The translations under genes were made by a program, and so were the position numbers. The notes under the pieces were generated by a model, which saw only the letters and a list, made by a program, of their open reading frames with translations, was not told the DNA's origin and did not search any database. A DNA stretch of 64,000 nucleotides from Fluviicola sp. (GTDB lineage: Bacteria; Bacteroidota; Bacteroidia; Flavobacteriales_D; Crocinitomicaceae): positions 1,833,315 to 1,897,314 of the forward strand of contig NZ_JBCNJT010000001.1 of assembly GCF_039596395.1 (NCBI RefSeq), read 5' to 3'. This document shows, in pieces, positions 49,709 through 57,160 of the stretch. Numbering within the stretch: the first letter of the stretch is position 1; every line of letters starts with the position of its first letter.

Positions 49709-50617
49709 TCAGTTAAATGCTGATCGAAACTCCATCGGGCTTTGATTCGTCTTGGTTTTGAATAATTTGCTGAATGACTGTACATGTTCAAAGCCCAATT
49801 CGTAGGCAATTTCGCTGATGGATAAATTGGTCGTAGATAGTTTTTCTTTGGCCTTTTCGATGAGTTTGTCGTGTATATGCTGTTGGGTGCTTTGTCCTGT
49901 CAGTGTTTTAAGCAAACTGCGCAAGTAGGTCGTTGAGACATGTAAGTGTTCCGAAATGTATTGAACGGTCGGCAAACCTTTTGTCACCAGATCATCGCTG
50001 TTAAAGTAGTCCGAAAGCAGGTTTTCCAGCCGGTCAAGTATCTGATGATTCGTTATTTTACGGGTAATGAACTGGCGCTGATAAAACCGTTCCGCGTAGT
50101 TCAGCAACGTTTCCAGATGCGAAATGATAATATCCTGGCTGAATTTATCCATGTTTGAATGGTATTCATTCCGAATATTTTTTGCTATCTCGTTGATGAT
50201 CGTTTCCTCTTTGTCGGAAAGAAACAAGGCCTCGTTTACGGAATAATCGAAGAATTCGTATTTCTTTATTTTATGAGCCAGTGAAGTTCCCCACAGGAAA
50301 TCGGGATGTATAAACAGCATCCAGCCTTCGAGGTTTGACGGAACACCTTTTTCTTCCCCGCGCAGAATTTGTCCGGGTGCCAGAAATGCCATCAGACCTT
50401 CATCAAAATCGTATTTTTGTTGTCCGTAGTGCAGTTTATCGCAACCTCTTTTCAGGGATATGACATAGAGGTCAAAAATTACCGCATTTACTTCTGATTC
50501 GTTTCTCAATCTCGCTAAATCCACGATACCGATGAGCGGATGCTGAGGCTTTGGCAGCCCCATCAAACGGTGTATTTCTGTTATTGATTGTATTCTATGC
50601 GGTTTCATCGTTGCCAT
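49709..50617 (-). CDS. AraC-family transcriptional regulator (SDR-AraC pair 3)
   Basis: 302 residues. The N-terminal ligand domain has ITEIHRLMGLPKPQHPLIGI near 12 and GLMAFLAPGQIL near 78. The C-terminal AraC domain covers about 205-300 with VQYISEHLHVSTTYLRSLLK and SEIAYELGFEHVQSFSKLFK. Paralogue of the regulator at 16580-17482. It follows the small membrane-protein gene 50711-50917 (94 bp) and the SDR gene 50949-51863 on the same strand. Probably regulates the SDR via the TTTAGCCGAAA repeat at 51923-51954 (inference). An internal ATG at 50606-50608 is an alternative start. Confidence 0.92.
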   Translation of the reverse strand: MATMKPHRIQSITEIHRLMGLPKPQHPLIGIVDLARLRNESEVNAVIFDLYVISLKRGCDKLHYGQQKYDFDEGLMAFLAPGQILRGEEKGVPSNLEGWMLFIHPDFLWGTSLAHKIKKYEFFDYSVNEALFLSDKEETIINEIAKNIRNEYHSNMDKFSQDIIISHLETLLNYAERFYQRQFITRKITNHQILDRLENLLSDYFNSDDLVTKGLPTVQYISEHLHVSTTYLRSLLKTLTGQSTQQHIHDKLIEKAKEKLSTTNLSISEIAYELGFEHVQSFSKLFKTKTNQSPMEFRSAFN

Positions 50618-50710
50618 TTCATAAAGTTAATTAATTTCCAAACGGGTATTTTATTCCGATCAGTAAAGCAAGAAAAGGGATTTCCATCAATGCCATCTCA
50701 TCTTTCTTCT

Positions 50711-50917
50711 TTAAACCAATATGCAGGTTTGTACCAAATAACCGCCAATCAGACCAAGCGGTATACCAATCAGGGCATTCATAAAAGCTGTCCGGGCCTT
50801 TCCCGGAAACTCCTTTCTGTATTTGTAGCTCAGGTAAAATCCTATTGGAGGTACGGCATTTGAAAGAATCATTAAACCGATGGGAAGCTTTTCCGGGTGT
50901 TTTAACGGCTTGTTCAT
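50711..50917 (-). CDS. Small two-helix membrane protein between SDR and AraC genes
   Basis: 68 residues from the ATG at 50915-50917 (MNKPLKHPEKLPIGLMILSN). This start is chosen because it is 32 bp after the SDR stop; a longer frame would overlap the SDR. Two hydrophobic segments (about 12-30, IGLMILSNAVPPIGFYLSY, and 46-66, ALIGIPLGLIGGYLVQTCIL) are separated by a basic loop (KYRKEFPGKARTAF). No family was recognised. Its place inside the SDR-AraC operon hints at a membrane-linked role for the substrate or enzyme (inference). Confidence 0.65.
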   Translation of the reverse strand: MNKPLKHPEKLPIGLMILSNAVPPIGFYLSYKYRKEFPGKARTAFMNALIGIPLGLIGGYLVQTCILV

Positions 50918-50948
50918 GTTGTCTTGTTTTGGATGCGAAACGGAATTC

Positions 50949-51863
50949 CTAAAATTCAACTTTTGCCAACTGCTGAGAAACCTCCCATAATCTGGAAGAA
51001 ACAGCCAGATCCGTTGCTTGTACGGGTATTTTTGCGGGAGATGGAAATCCTCTGGTTTCACCCATTTTGTTTGGTCCGTAATACGATCCTCCTTTAGCGC
51101 TCGGGGATGTGGCTGCATACAATGTGGGTAATGCTCCCTGTGCGGTTGGCTGGAACAAAAACGGAAAAAAAGTTCTCATAATTCCTGCAAAACTCCATCG
51201 CCCGGCGCCATTAATCAGCAGGTTTGTGCGGGAAACTCCCGGATGAGAAGCCATGCTCGTTATTCCCCAGCCGTGCTTTTCGCTTTGACGCTGAAGTTCC
51301 AAAGCAAACATCAGATTGGCGAGTTTTGCCTGGCCGTATGCTTTCATGGGAGTATATGAGGATTTGGACTGAAGGTCTTCAAAATTGATTTGACCTGCAC
51401 GATTCGCCACACTTGAAACCGTTACAACGCGCGCACCGGGCGATTTGCGCAATAACGGAAGTAATTGAGCCGTCAACGCAAAGTGGCCGATGTGGTTGGT
51501 TCCGAATTGCAACTCGAAACCGTCAGCAGTTTCAAGCCGTTTCGGCGGTGTCATTACTCCGGCGTTATTGATCAGAAGATCAATCGCCTGCCCTTTCGAA
51601 ATCATTCGTGAAGCAAAAGCTTTGATCGAAGACAAATCCGCAAGGTCTATTTTTTCAAAACTCACTTTTGCCTTCGGGTTCATGCGCTGTATCTTCGCAA
51701 TTGCCTCAGCGCCTTTTTGCGGGTTGCGTCCCATCATGATGACATTCCATCCGGCTGACGATAAAGCCAGCGCATCTTCATACCCTACTCCTTCCGTGCT
51801 ACCTGTAATTACTGCTAAACCCTCATTTCTTTGAGGAATATCAGCTGCCGTCCAATTTTTCAT
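50949..51863 (-). CDS. Short-chain dehydrogenase/reductase (SDR pair 3)
   Basis: 304 residues, retinol-dehydrogenase-like: MKNWTAADIPQRNEGLAVIT then GSTEGVGYEDALAL near 21 (cofactor loop), MMGRNPQKGAEA basic patch, IDLADLSS near 74, LLINNAGVMTPP near 95, LQFGTNHIGHFALT, VTVSSVANR near 147, and YGQAKLANLMF near 170 (Tyr-x-x-x-Lys). Similar in length and plan to the SDR of pair 1. First gene of an operon with a small membrane protein and an AraC regulator. The promoter has a direct-repeat operator candidate. Confidence 0.92.
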   Translation of the reverse strand: MKNWTAADIPQRNEGLAVITGSTEGVGYEDALALSSAGWNVIMMGRNPQKGAEAIAKIQRMNPKAKVSFEKIDLADLSSIKAFASRMISKGQAIDLLINNAGVMTPPKRLETADGFELQFGTNHIGHFALTAQLLPLLRKSPGARVVTVSSVANRAGQINFEDLQSKSSYTPMKAYGQAKLANLMFALELQRQSEKHGWGITSMASHPGVSRTNLLINGAGRWSFAGIMRTFFPFLFQPTAQGALPTLYAATSPSAKGGSYYGPNKMGETRGFPSPAKIPVQATDLAVSSRLWEVSQQLAKVEF

Positions 51864-51894
51864 AGTGTTTTGTATTTACCTGTTTTTGTTAGAG

Positions 51895-51954
51895 CAAAGT
51901 TGCAACGGTTTCAAAAAGCAGATTTAGCCGAAACGACTTTTGGTTTAGCCGAAA
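51895..51954 (-). promoter_or_regulatory. Candidate promoter and direct-repeat operator of SDR pair 3
   Basis: Seen: minus-strand -7-like box CAACTTTG at 51895-51902. After a 20-base gap come two perfect copies of TTTAGCCGAAA (51923-51933 and 51944-51954, plus-strand reading), exactly 21 bp apart. No normal TTG box at -33. It matches the layout upstream of the other SDR-AraC pairs. Confidence 0.6.
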
Positions 51955-52008
51955 GTGGATTGATTTCCGTTTTCACCTGAAAATAAGCGAAATACGTTGA
52001 TTTTATCG

Positions 52009-52233
52009 TTAATCAGAAGTATTTTTTTCATCCGTAACATATTCCAGGATGTCGCCTGGCTGGCAATCCAATACATTACAAATTGCCTCCAATGTACTAA
52101 ATCGAATTGCCTTCGCTTTTCCGGTCTTTAATATGGAAAGATTCGATAAAGTCAGCCCCACTTTTTCGGAAAGTTCATTCAGTGACATCTTGCGCTTTGC
52201 CATCATGACATCTAAATTTACAATGATTGCCAT
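52009..52233 (-). CDS. Xre/Cro-type helix-turn-helix regulator (YozG-like)
   Basis: 74 residues, almost entirely one helix-turn-helix domain: MMAKRKMSLNELSEKVGLTL, SNLSILKTGKAKAIRFSTLE, AICNVLDCQPGDILEYV. Proteins of this size are usually encoded next to DUF2975 membrane proteins, as here: the DUF2975 gene ends 3 bp upstream. Probably an autoregulator of the pair. Start ATG at 52231-52233. Confidence 0.9.
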   Translation of the reverse strand: MAIIVNLDVMMAKRKMSLNELSEKVGLTLSNLSILKTGKAKAIRFSTLEAICNVLDCQPGDILEYVTDEKNTSD

Positions 52234-52236
52234 AGA

Positions 52237-52773
52237 TTAAACCGTTAAATCATTTTCGTTTTGGATCTCTACCCCTTTCCTGAAAATAGTAGCAATAATA
52301 TAAATGACAGCTCCCATTAAAATAAAGGCTTCACTATCGACCCAAAATTTGTTTAAGTTGTCGGGAACAAAACTGTGGTGCATTAGATTTTTAACCGACT
52401 GTCTGGCAATGTAACTTAACAGTCCAATGGAAAGTGTGTAATAACTGATTTGCGAAATTTGCCCCGCCACAAACGTATTGAACGGTTTTGACAAATCCAT
52501 CTTGTGCATTAGCCGGATAACTACGTAAAACAGAAAAGCTTTTAAAATGGAAATGATCAGAATAAAACTATAAATGCTGAAAAAAACCATTTTGCTGGCT
52601 TTATATACCTCGCTTAAGTCCAATTTTTGATACAGATTATGAATAAATTCAGGTTTGTAGAGGCTAAAAAAGAAATTTACAAGCAGGCCTCCTGCTTCAA
52701 TAGACAAGCCGACAAAAATGAGCCAGGCCACCACATACAAGGACCAAAAGACGAAGTTGTTTGTTTTTGACAT
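52237..52773 (-). CDS. DUF2975-family membrane protein
   Basis: 178 residues with four hydrophobic segments (about 12-35, 62-82, 100-120, 148-165), including WSLYVVAWLIFVGLSIEAGG and AGQISQISYYTLSIGLLSYI; the linker FVAGQISQ before the third helix is typical. The function of the family is unknown; it is nearly always paired with a small Xre regulator. Here the regulator gene starts 3 bp downstream, so the two are translationally coupled. Confidence 0.82.
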   Translation of the reverse strand: MSKTNNFVFWSLYVVAWLIFVGLSIEAGGLLVNFFFSLYKPEFIHNLYQKLDLSEVYKASKMVFFSIYSFILIISILKAFLFYVVIRLMHKMDLSKPFNTFVAGQISQISYYTLSIGLLSYIARQSVKNLMHHSFVPDNLNKFWVDSEAFILMGAVIYIIATIFRKGVEIQNENDLTV

Positions 52774-52873
52774 AATAAATAGTTTAAATCGATGGGATAA
52801 ACATAAAAAATTTATTGATAAACAACAAATAAATATTCCTATTCAATACATTTATATCCACAATCCTTCAATA

Positions 52874-52908
52874 AAAAAGCATTATCCGAAATCCGAATAA
52901 TGCTTTTA
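52874..52908 (-). terminator. Rho-independent terminator after lipoprotein 52944-53399
   Basis: AAAAAGCATTATCCG, short loop, CGGATAATGCTTTT with T-runs on both strands. Closely related to the terminator at 49175-49212. Confidence 0.78.
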
Positions 52909-52943
52909 TCCTTGTTTTTAGATTGCTGTACCTGCCTATACAG

Positions 52944-53399
52944 TTACAAAACCTTGCAATTTGAAATAGTCAGGCTATTCAGCTTTCCTTTCTCATCAAA
53001 AAATGAAACTCCTAATTTTCCTTTGAAATGCACTGTTTCACCAAATCCGGTTTTTTCTTTTGTTGCTTCTGCCGAACCGCCGTTATCTGTAAACATAAAC
53101 TCTGCCGTTAGCGGCAAATAATTTGTTTCAGGACCAAATTTCACCGCAATTTTATCGTCCCAGGTAGCAGGAAATTGCGACTCGCCGCTTAATTCAATTT
53201 CAGAATCGGTTGGATATTTCTTTTCAAAGGCTTCTGCTCCCATTTTATTGGCTTCTTCGATGAACATTTCGGTAGTCATTACTTCAGACGCCTCGCCCTT
53301 TTCGCCGGTAGCAGTATCTGTTTTTTCATCCGAACACCCATTCAGGGTAAACGCAAATAGCGCCATTGCAACGAATGACATGAGTTTGATTGTTTTCAT
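52944..53399 (-). CDS. Lipoprotein of unknown function
   Basis: 151 residues. A lipoprotein signal (MKTIKLMSFVAMALFAFTLN then GCSDEK, lipobox LNGC) is followed by an acidic linker (KTDTATGEKGEASEV) and an alpha/beta domain (TEMFIEEANKMGAEAFEKKY, KFGPETNYLPLTAEFMFTDN, LGVSFFDEKGKLNSLTISNC). It ends in a Cys. No family was recognised. Exported and membrane-anchored. Own terminator 36 bp downstream. Confidence 0.75.
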   Translation of the reverse strand: MKTIKLMSFVAMALFAFTLNGCSDEKTDTATGEKGEASEVMTTEMFIEEANKMGAEAFEKKYPTDSEIELSGESQFPATWDDKIAVKFGPETNYLPLTAEFMFTDNGGSAEATKEKTGFGETVHFKGKLGVSFFDEKGKLNSLTISNCKVL

Positions 53400-53481
53400 A
53401 AGTACTATTTTTTCTAAATATATTTAATTAATTGAAAATCAATCGGTGTTTGTGCAGACTCTCGTATGACCTTTTGTTGAA

Positions 53482-53832
53482 TTAGTGCCCGTATTTCTCA
53501 ATTAATCGTTTGAACCCTTGCGTGATTTTGTCGACAGGAATGTCATCCGAAGGATTTACTTCGAGCGTTGTTACCTGGTGTTTTCCACGACCTTTGGAGG
53601 ATACTGTCTTTTTATCCTCCACGAATCCAACAACAATCTTCTTTTTGTGAACCCATAAGAAACCAAGCTCAAATTCCTTGTAACGGAAAAACGGGATTTG
53701 ATATTTTCTGGTATGTACTACCTGCTCATCTATCGAAAGCAGGATGAATTTTAAGGCAAGCAAACATTCTTTTATAGCCGGTTCCTGCTTCTGGTAATAG
53801 TTGTCCAATGCGGTTAAAGCATCCTCTTTCAT
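53482..53832 (-). CDS. DUF1801 (YdhG-like) domain protein
   Basis: About 116 residues from the ATG at 53830-53832 (MKEDALTALDNYYQKQEPAI), which is 2 bp after the Tag stop codon. The longer frame overlaps Tag and is rejected. The domain has the usual order: helical start, LLSIDEQVVHTRKYQIPFFR near 40, LGFLWVHKKKIVVGFVEDKK near 65, and the C-terminal helix KITQGFKRLIEKYG. Function of the family unclear; some members are iron-chaperone-like. Translationally coupled to the glycosylase. Confidence 0.82.
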   Translation of the reverse strand: MKEDALTALDNYYQKQEPAIKECLLALKFILLSIDEQVVHTRKYQIPFFRYKEFELGFLWVHKKKIVVGFVEDKKTVSSKGRGKHQVTTLEVNPSDDIPVDKITQGFKRLIEKYGH

Positions 53833-53834
53833 GG

Positions 53835-54389
53835 TTACTTGTTTGCCCACATGGGTTTCTTTTCGAGTATTTGCTGATGGACCGGACAATTTTCAGCATG
53901 TGCTCCACGCAAATAACCGATACTCATTAAAAACTCATTGACAATTTCACCACCTGTGAAACGGAAAGTCTTTTTAAATAACTTCACCCATTCTTCTTTT
54001 GTTTTGGGGTGATGATGCTCCAGCCACTTTTCAAAGGAACCAAATTCCTCCTGCAACTTTAAAATGACTTTTGCATTTTCAATAGCTGCATTTATTTTTA
54101 GTTTATTGCGGATGATTCCGGCATCAGCCAGGAGGCGTTCGCGGTCACTTTCCGTATAAGCAGCAACCTCACGAATGTTGAAATTGCTGTATGCTTTGCG
54201 AAAAGATGCTTCCTTTTTTAAAATGGTTTCCCAACTTAAACCTGCCTGATTGATTTCCATTACCAGGCGACAGAATAATTCATGATCATCGTGAAGCGGA
54301 AAACCGTAATAATGGTCGTGGTAATTTTTGTGCAATGCTTTTTTGTCTCCCTGTTGCATGGCTTCTATAGCGTTACAATAACTCATCAT
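53835..54389 (-). CDS. tag: DNA-3-methyladenine glycosylase I
   Basis: 184-residue base-excision repair enzyme that removes 3-methyladenine. Family features in order: N-terminal YCNAIEAM, HDHYYGFPLHDDHELFCRLV near 27, EINQAGLSWETILKKEASF near 50 (with the conserved Glu), RNKLKINAAIENAK near 95, SIGYLRGAHAENCPVHQQIL near 157. The C-terminal CPVH corresponds to the zinc-binding end. Typical length. Start MMSY; the second ATG is equally possible. First gene of the pair with DUF1801. Confidence 0.92.
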   Translation of the reverse strand: MMSYCNAIEAMQQGDKKALHKNYHDHYYGFPLHDDHELFCRLVMEINQAGLSWETILKKEASFRKAYSNFNIREVAAYTESDRERLLADAGIIRNKLKINAAIENAKVILKLQEEFGSFEKWLEHHHPKTKEEWVKLFKKTFRFTGGEIVNEFLMSIGYLRGAHAENCPVHQQILEKKPMWANK

Positions 54390-54444
54390 GTAAGTATTTA
54401 AAAACAGCGAGTGGCTTTAAAATCAGCCACTCGCTGTTTAACTA

Positions 54445-54813
54445 TTAATCTGTTACGTTTAAGTGCTGAATTTGTCCGTCAACAATCTCAAAATGAAACT
54501 TCAATACAAGCGGACTTCCGGGAAATGTACCTGAACACTCTGCAGACAGCAAGCCTGAAGTTCCATTTTCGGTATATTCAAGAGGTTTCATCACGGATTT
54601 GTATTTCTTGTTTGATTCATCTATACATTTTTCGATTTCGATTCTCCCCGTATGGGTTTTACCTTCATCCAACATCACTCCTGTTTCAGCAAAACAGTTG
54701 GCATAGGCCACACTGTCAAAATTGTTTTGTGCTATAATTAAATCGGTAATTACTTTCGGCAAATTACTCAAAGAATGTGTATTGTTCGTCTGTTCGTGCA
54801 TATTTGATTTCAT
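54445..54813 (-). CDS. SnoaL-like nuclear-transport-factor-2-fold protein
   Basis: 122 residues: LPKVITDLIIAQNNFDSVAY, ANCFAETGVMLDEGKTHTGR, ECSGTFPGSPLVLKFHFEIV, and DGQIQHLNVTD, the order of a small NTF2-like ligand-binding fold. Members include polyketide cyclases and many small proteins of unknown role. It lies 21 bp downstream of an SDR gene on the same strand, probably in one operon with it and under the neighbouring HxlR regulator. Start ATG at 54811-54813. Confidence 0.85.
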   Translation of the reverse strand: MKSNMHEQTNNTHSLSNLPKVITDLIIAQNNFDSVAYANCFAETGVMLDEGKTHTGRIEIEKCIDESNKKYKSVMKPLEYTENGTSGLLSAECSGTFPGSPLVLKFHFEIVDGQIQHLNVTD

Positions 54814-54834
54814 ATTTCTGTTTTTTAATGATTC

Positions 54835-55629
54835 TTAAATGGTTGGCACTGTGCCTCCATCGATTACAAATTCAGTTCCTGATAAATACCCGGCTCTCGG
54901 TGAAACCAGAAAGCCTACCAATTCAGCTACTTCTTCCGGTTCGACAGGTCTTCCGTAAGGTATTCCACCCAATGCATCCATCACACCTTGCTGAGCTTCT
55001 TCCACCGTGCTGTTCGCATTTCTTGCGATCTCGCCCAACCAGGCTATCGATGCCGTTGTATTTATCCATCCCGGCGAAACGGTTAGTACGCGAACACCTT
55101 TCGGCGTCACTTCATTGGATAAACTCTTGCTGTAATTTCTCAGCCCGGCTTTGGCAGCTGCATAGGGCAACGTAGAATCGTACAACGGCAATTTACCCTG
55201 AATGGATGCAATGTGAATAATCACACCACTTTTCCGCTCAATCATTTGTGGTAAAAATCCTCTGTCCAGTCGAACAGGAGCCAGTAAATTTGCCTGCAGG
55301 GTTGATTCCCAATCATCATCACTCAATACCTGGAAGCCACCGGCCGGTGTTGCCGAAGATCCGAGGTTGTTCACCAGGATATCCAGCCTTCCATAAGTTG
55401 ACAGCACTTCACTGACTACTTTTTGTGATCCTGCCGGTGTGCTTAAATCCGAAGCGATAAAGTGCAGCTTATCGTTTTCTTTCTCAGGTGCGTTTCTTGC
55501 GGTAATAATCACTGTTGCACCGGCTTTTAGCAGCCTTTCCGCAATAGCCCTTCCGGCTCCTTTTGTTCCTCCTGTTACCAAAGCAATTTTGTCTGATAAT
55601 TCATTGTCGTAATTAAATGTCTGTTCCAT
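54835..55629 (-). CDS. Short-chain dehydrogenase/reductase (HxlR-linked)
   Basis: 264 residues, classical SDR: VTGGTKGAGRAIAERLL near 18 (cofactor), TARNAPEKEND near 45, IASDLSTPAG near 58, ILVNNLGSSATP near 85, IHIASIQGKLP near 138, YAAAKAGLRNYSKSL near 155 (Tyr-x-x-x-Lys), VSPGWINT near 184, and the C-terminal YLSGTEFVIDGGTVPTI. Divergent from an HxlR regulator gene; the minus-strand promoter is TTG-N20-CAACTTTG (55648-55678). Probably repressed or activated by that HxlR protein in response to a reactive or electrophilic compound (inference). Confidence 0.93.
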   Translation of the reverse strand: MEQTFNYDNELSDKIALVTGGTKGAGRAIAERLLKAGATVIITARNAPEKENDKLHFIASDLSTPAGSQKVVSEVLSTYGRLDILVNNLGSSATPAGGFQVLSDDDWESTLQANLLAPVRLDRGFLPQMIERKSGVIIHIASIQGKLPLYDSTLPYAAAKAGLRNYSKSLSNEVTPKGVRVLTVSPGWINTTASIAWLGEIARNANSTVEEAQQGVMDALGGIPYGRPVEPEEVAELVGFLVSPRAGYLSGTEFVIDGGTVPTI

Positions 55630-55647
55630 CTTTTAAATTGTTTCAGG

Positions 55648-55678
55648 CAAAGTTGAGACATATGTACGGTGCTCACAA
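55648..55678 (-). promoter_or_regulatory. Bacteroidota-type promoter for the SDR-SnoaL operon
   Basis: Minus strand: TTG (55676-55678), 20 bases, CAACTTTG (55648-55655), 19 bp before the ATG. It matches the TTG/TAnnTTTG consensus except for C at the first -7 position. Two copies of GTACGG (55664, 55679; 15 bp apart) lie inside and upstream of the spacer and may be a regulator site. Confidence 0.65.
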
Positions 55679-55719
55679 GTACGGAATTACGATTCATATA
55701 GGGATAAATTTTTCCCCTA

Positions 55720-55750
55720 TTGCACAATTTGGAACATAGGTTTAACTTTG
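55720..55750 (+). promoter_or_regulatory. Bacteroidota-type promoter for HxlR gene 1, leaving almost no leader
   Basis: Plus strand: TTG (55720-55722), 20 bases, TAACTTTG (55743-55750), an exact consensus match. The ATG of the HxlR gene is only 4 bases after the -7 box, so transcription would begin at or next to the start codon. Confidence 0.7.
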
Positions 55751-55754
55751 TTTT

Positions 55755-56114
55755 ATGTATGAAAGAAAGATTATTCCGAACCTGAATTGCGGGCTGGATC
55801 TGATTGGCGAAGTACTCTATGGAAAATGGAAAATCCGCTTATTGTGGTTTATCAATGAAGGGCATAAACGCCCGAGTGAACTGCAACGGAAAATTCCGGA
55901 TGCAACCAGGCGTGTGCTTAATATTCAGTTGAAAGAACTGGAAGACCATGAATTGATTACCAAAGTTATTTATCCGGTTGTTCCTCCCAAAGTGGAATAC
56001 AGCCTCACGGATTTTGGAAAATCGGTTATCCCTGTAATTGCCGCAATGGGTCAGTGGGCTGATGATCATGAGGAACGCTTACGAAAACTCATTCTGAAAA
56101 GGCTGGAAAATTAG
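55755..56114 (+). CDS. HxlR-family transcriptional regulator 1
   Basis: 119 residues, one winged-helix domain. The early Cys-containing segment NLNCGLDLIGEVLYGKWKIR (Cys near 11) is typical of redox- or electrophile-sensing HxlR proteins. Then LLWFINEGHKRPSELQRKIP, VLNIQLKELEDHELITKVIY, VPPKVEYSLTDFGKSVIPVI. The same Cys position (YodB/HypR style) makes thiol-based sensing plausible, but that is inference. Divergent from the SDR gene 54835-55629. Convergent with the oxidoreductase at 56121 (6 bp between ends). Confidence 0.92.
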   Translation: MYERKIIPNLNCGLDLIGEVLYGKWKIRLLWFINEGHKRPSELQRKIPDATRRVLNIQLKELEDHELITKVIYPVVPPKVEYSLTDFGKSVIPVIAAMGQWADDHEERLRKLILKRLEN

Positions 56115-56120
56115 GAACGT

Positions 56121-57059
56121 TCATTGGATGCTTACGACTAGTTTACCATTGACACTGCCATTTGTCAGAGCTTTATGAGCTTCTTTTATATCCGGCAAAT
56201 CGTAGTTTTTAGAAATGATCGGTTTGATCACCTTTTGGTCGGCAAGTTTCGAAATAAAAGCCAGGTCTTCACTCTTCGACTTTACCAAAGTAAATTTGAA
56301 AGCAGGCCTTGCAAAAAGCATTTTTAAAATGTATTTAGGTAAGGGTATCAGACAAATAAAAATGCCATCAGGCTGTAAAATTTTCTTTGCCTTAGAATAG
56401 TAGGCGTTGTTCTTTCCAAATACCTGAAAAAAAACATCGTATTTTTTCTCCGATGCAAAAATGTCGTTTTTGTCATATGAAATGAAATAGTCAGCACCCT
56501 GTTCTTTGCAGAATTCTTCGCTGGAAGAACGGGCTACTGCAGTTACTTCCGCCCCGTAATATTTTGCCAGTTGAATTGCCGCTGTTCCAACACCGCCGGA
56601 AGCACCGAATACTGCTACCTTGTCGCCTGGTTTGATTTGGCATTTGTCCCTGATTGATTGTAATGCACATAAATACACACAACCCAGAACGGATGCTTCT
56701 TCAAAGCTTACTATTTTCGGTTTATGAGCAATGAAACTTTCAGCTATGGTTATGTACTCCGAAGCTGTTCCTTTGTTCAATGAAGGTTCATATCCAAAAA
56801 CTTCATCCCCGACTTTGAAATTTTTGATGTCTTTGCCAACGGTTGTTACGATACCTGCAAAATCAGCACCGGTTTGTTTTGGAAACTTTCGGTTCATAAA
56901 TAATTTGTAGTCACCGTTTCTGGCACTCGTATCCCGGGGATTAAGGCTTATCGCTTTTACCCGGATCACTAATTCTTTATTTTGAGGTCTTGGCATTGGC
57001 AATTCCGCTATTTCAAGCGTGTCCTCGTTTCCATAGCGATTGTAAATAACAGATTTCAT
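56121..57059 (-). CDS. NADP-dependent quinone-oxidoreductase-like medium-chain dehydrogenase
   Basis: 312-residue zinc-free MDR protein: MKSVIYNRYGNEDTLEIAEL start, QTGADFAGIVTTVGKDIKNF near 58, VGDEVFGY near 80, FEEASVLGCVYLCALQSI near 117, nucleotide-binding VAVFGASGGVGTAAIQLAKYY near 147, VTAVARSSSEEF near 170, and PIISKNYDLPDIKEAHKALT near 285. Lacks the catalytic zinc Cys of alcohol dehydrogenases. Reduces quinones or enones with NADPH in related proteins. Divergent from HxlR gene 2, with promoters overlapping. Confidence 0.93.
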   Translation of the reverse strand: MKSVIYNRYGNEDTLEIAELPMPRPQNKELVIRVKAISLNPRDTSARNGDYKLFMNRKFPKQTGADFAGIVTTVGKDIKNFKVGDEVFGYEPSLNKGTASEYITIAESFIAHKPKIVSFEEASVLGCVYLCALQSIRDKCQIKPGDKVAVFGASGGVGTAAIQLAKYYGAEVTAVARSSSEEFCKEQGADYFISYDKNDIFASEKKYDVFFQVFGKNNAYYSKAKKILQPDGIFICLIPLPKYILKMLFARPAFKFTLVKSKSEDLAFISKLADQKVIKPIISKNYDLPDIKEAHKALTNGSVNGKLVVSIQ

Positions 57060-57071
57060 TCTTTTATTTTA

Positions 57072-57099
57072 TTTGTTGAGCAAACATACCTTACATTTG
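57072..57099. promoter_or_regulatory. Overlapping divergent promoters between the oxidoreductase and HxlR gene 2
   Basis: Minus strand: TATGTTTG (57081-57088), 22 bp before the oxidoreductase start. Plus strand: TACATTTG (57092-57099) with TTTG at 57072-57075. Both -7 boxes match TAnnTTTG and are 3 bp apart, so one bound regulator could block both. Downstream, AAAAGTTAGC (57106) and AAAAGGTTAGC (57123), 18 bp between TTAGC words, may be the HxlR operator. Confidence 0.65.
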
Positions 57100-57160
57100 A
57101 TCACTAAAAGTTAGCGCTATACAAAAGGTTAGCTGTTTGGACGCTTTAAAAGTCAGAACA

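Noticed and set aside
50711-51118. 135-residue version of the small membrane protein
   Set aside because: The first 67 residues are antisense-frame sequence within the SDR gene; the ATG at 50917 gives a plausible two-helix protein.
53482-53889. Longer start for the DUF1801 protein
   Set aside because: It overlaps the tag gene by 55 bases; the ATG at 53832 directly follows the tag stop and starts the domain.
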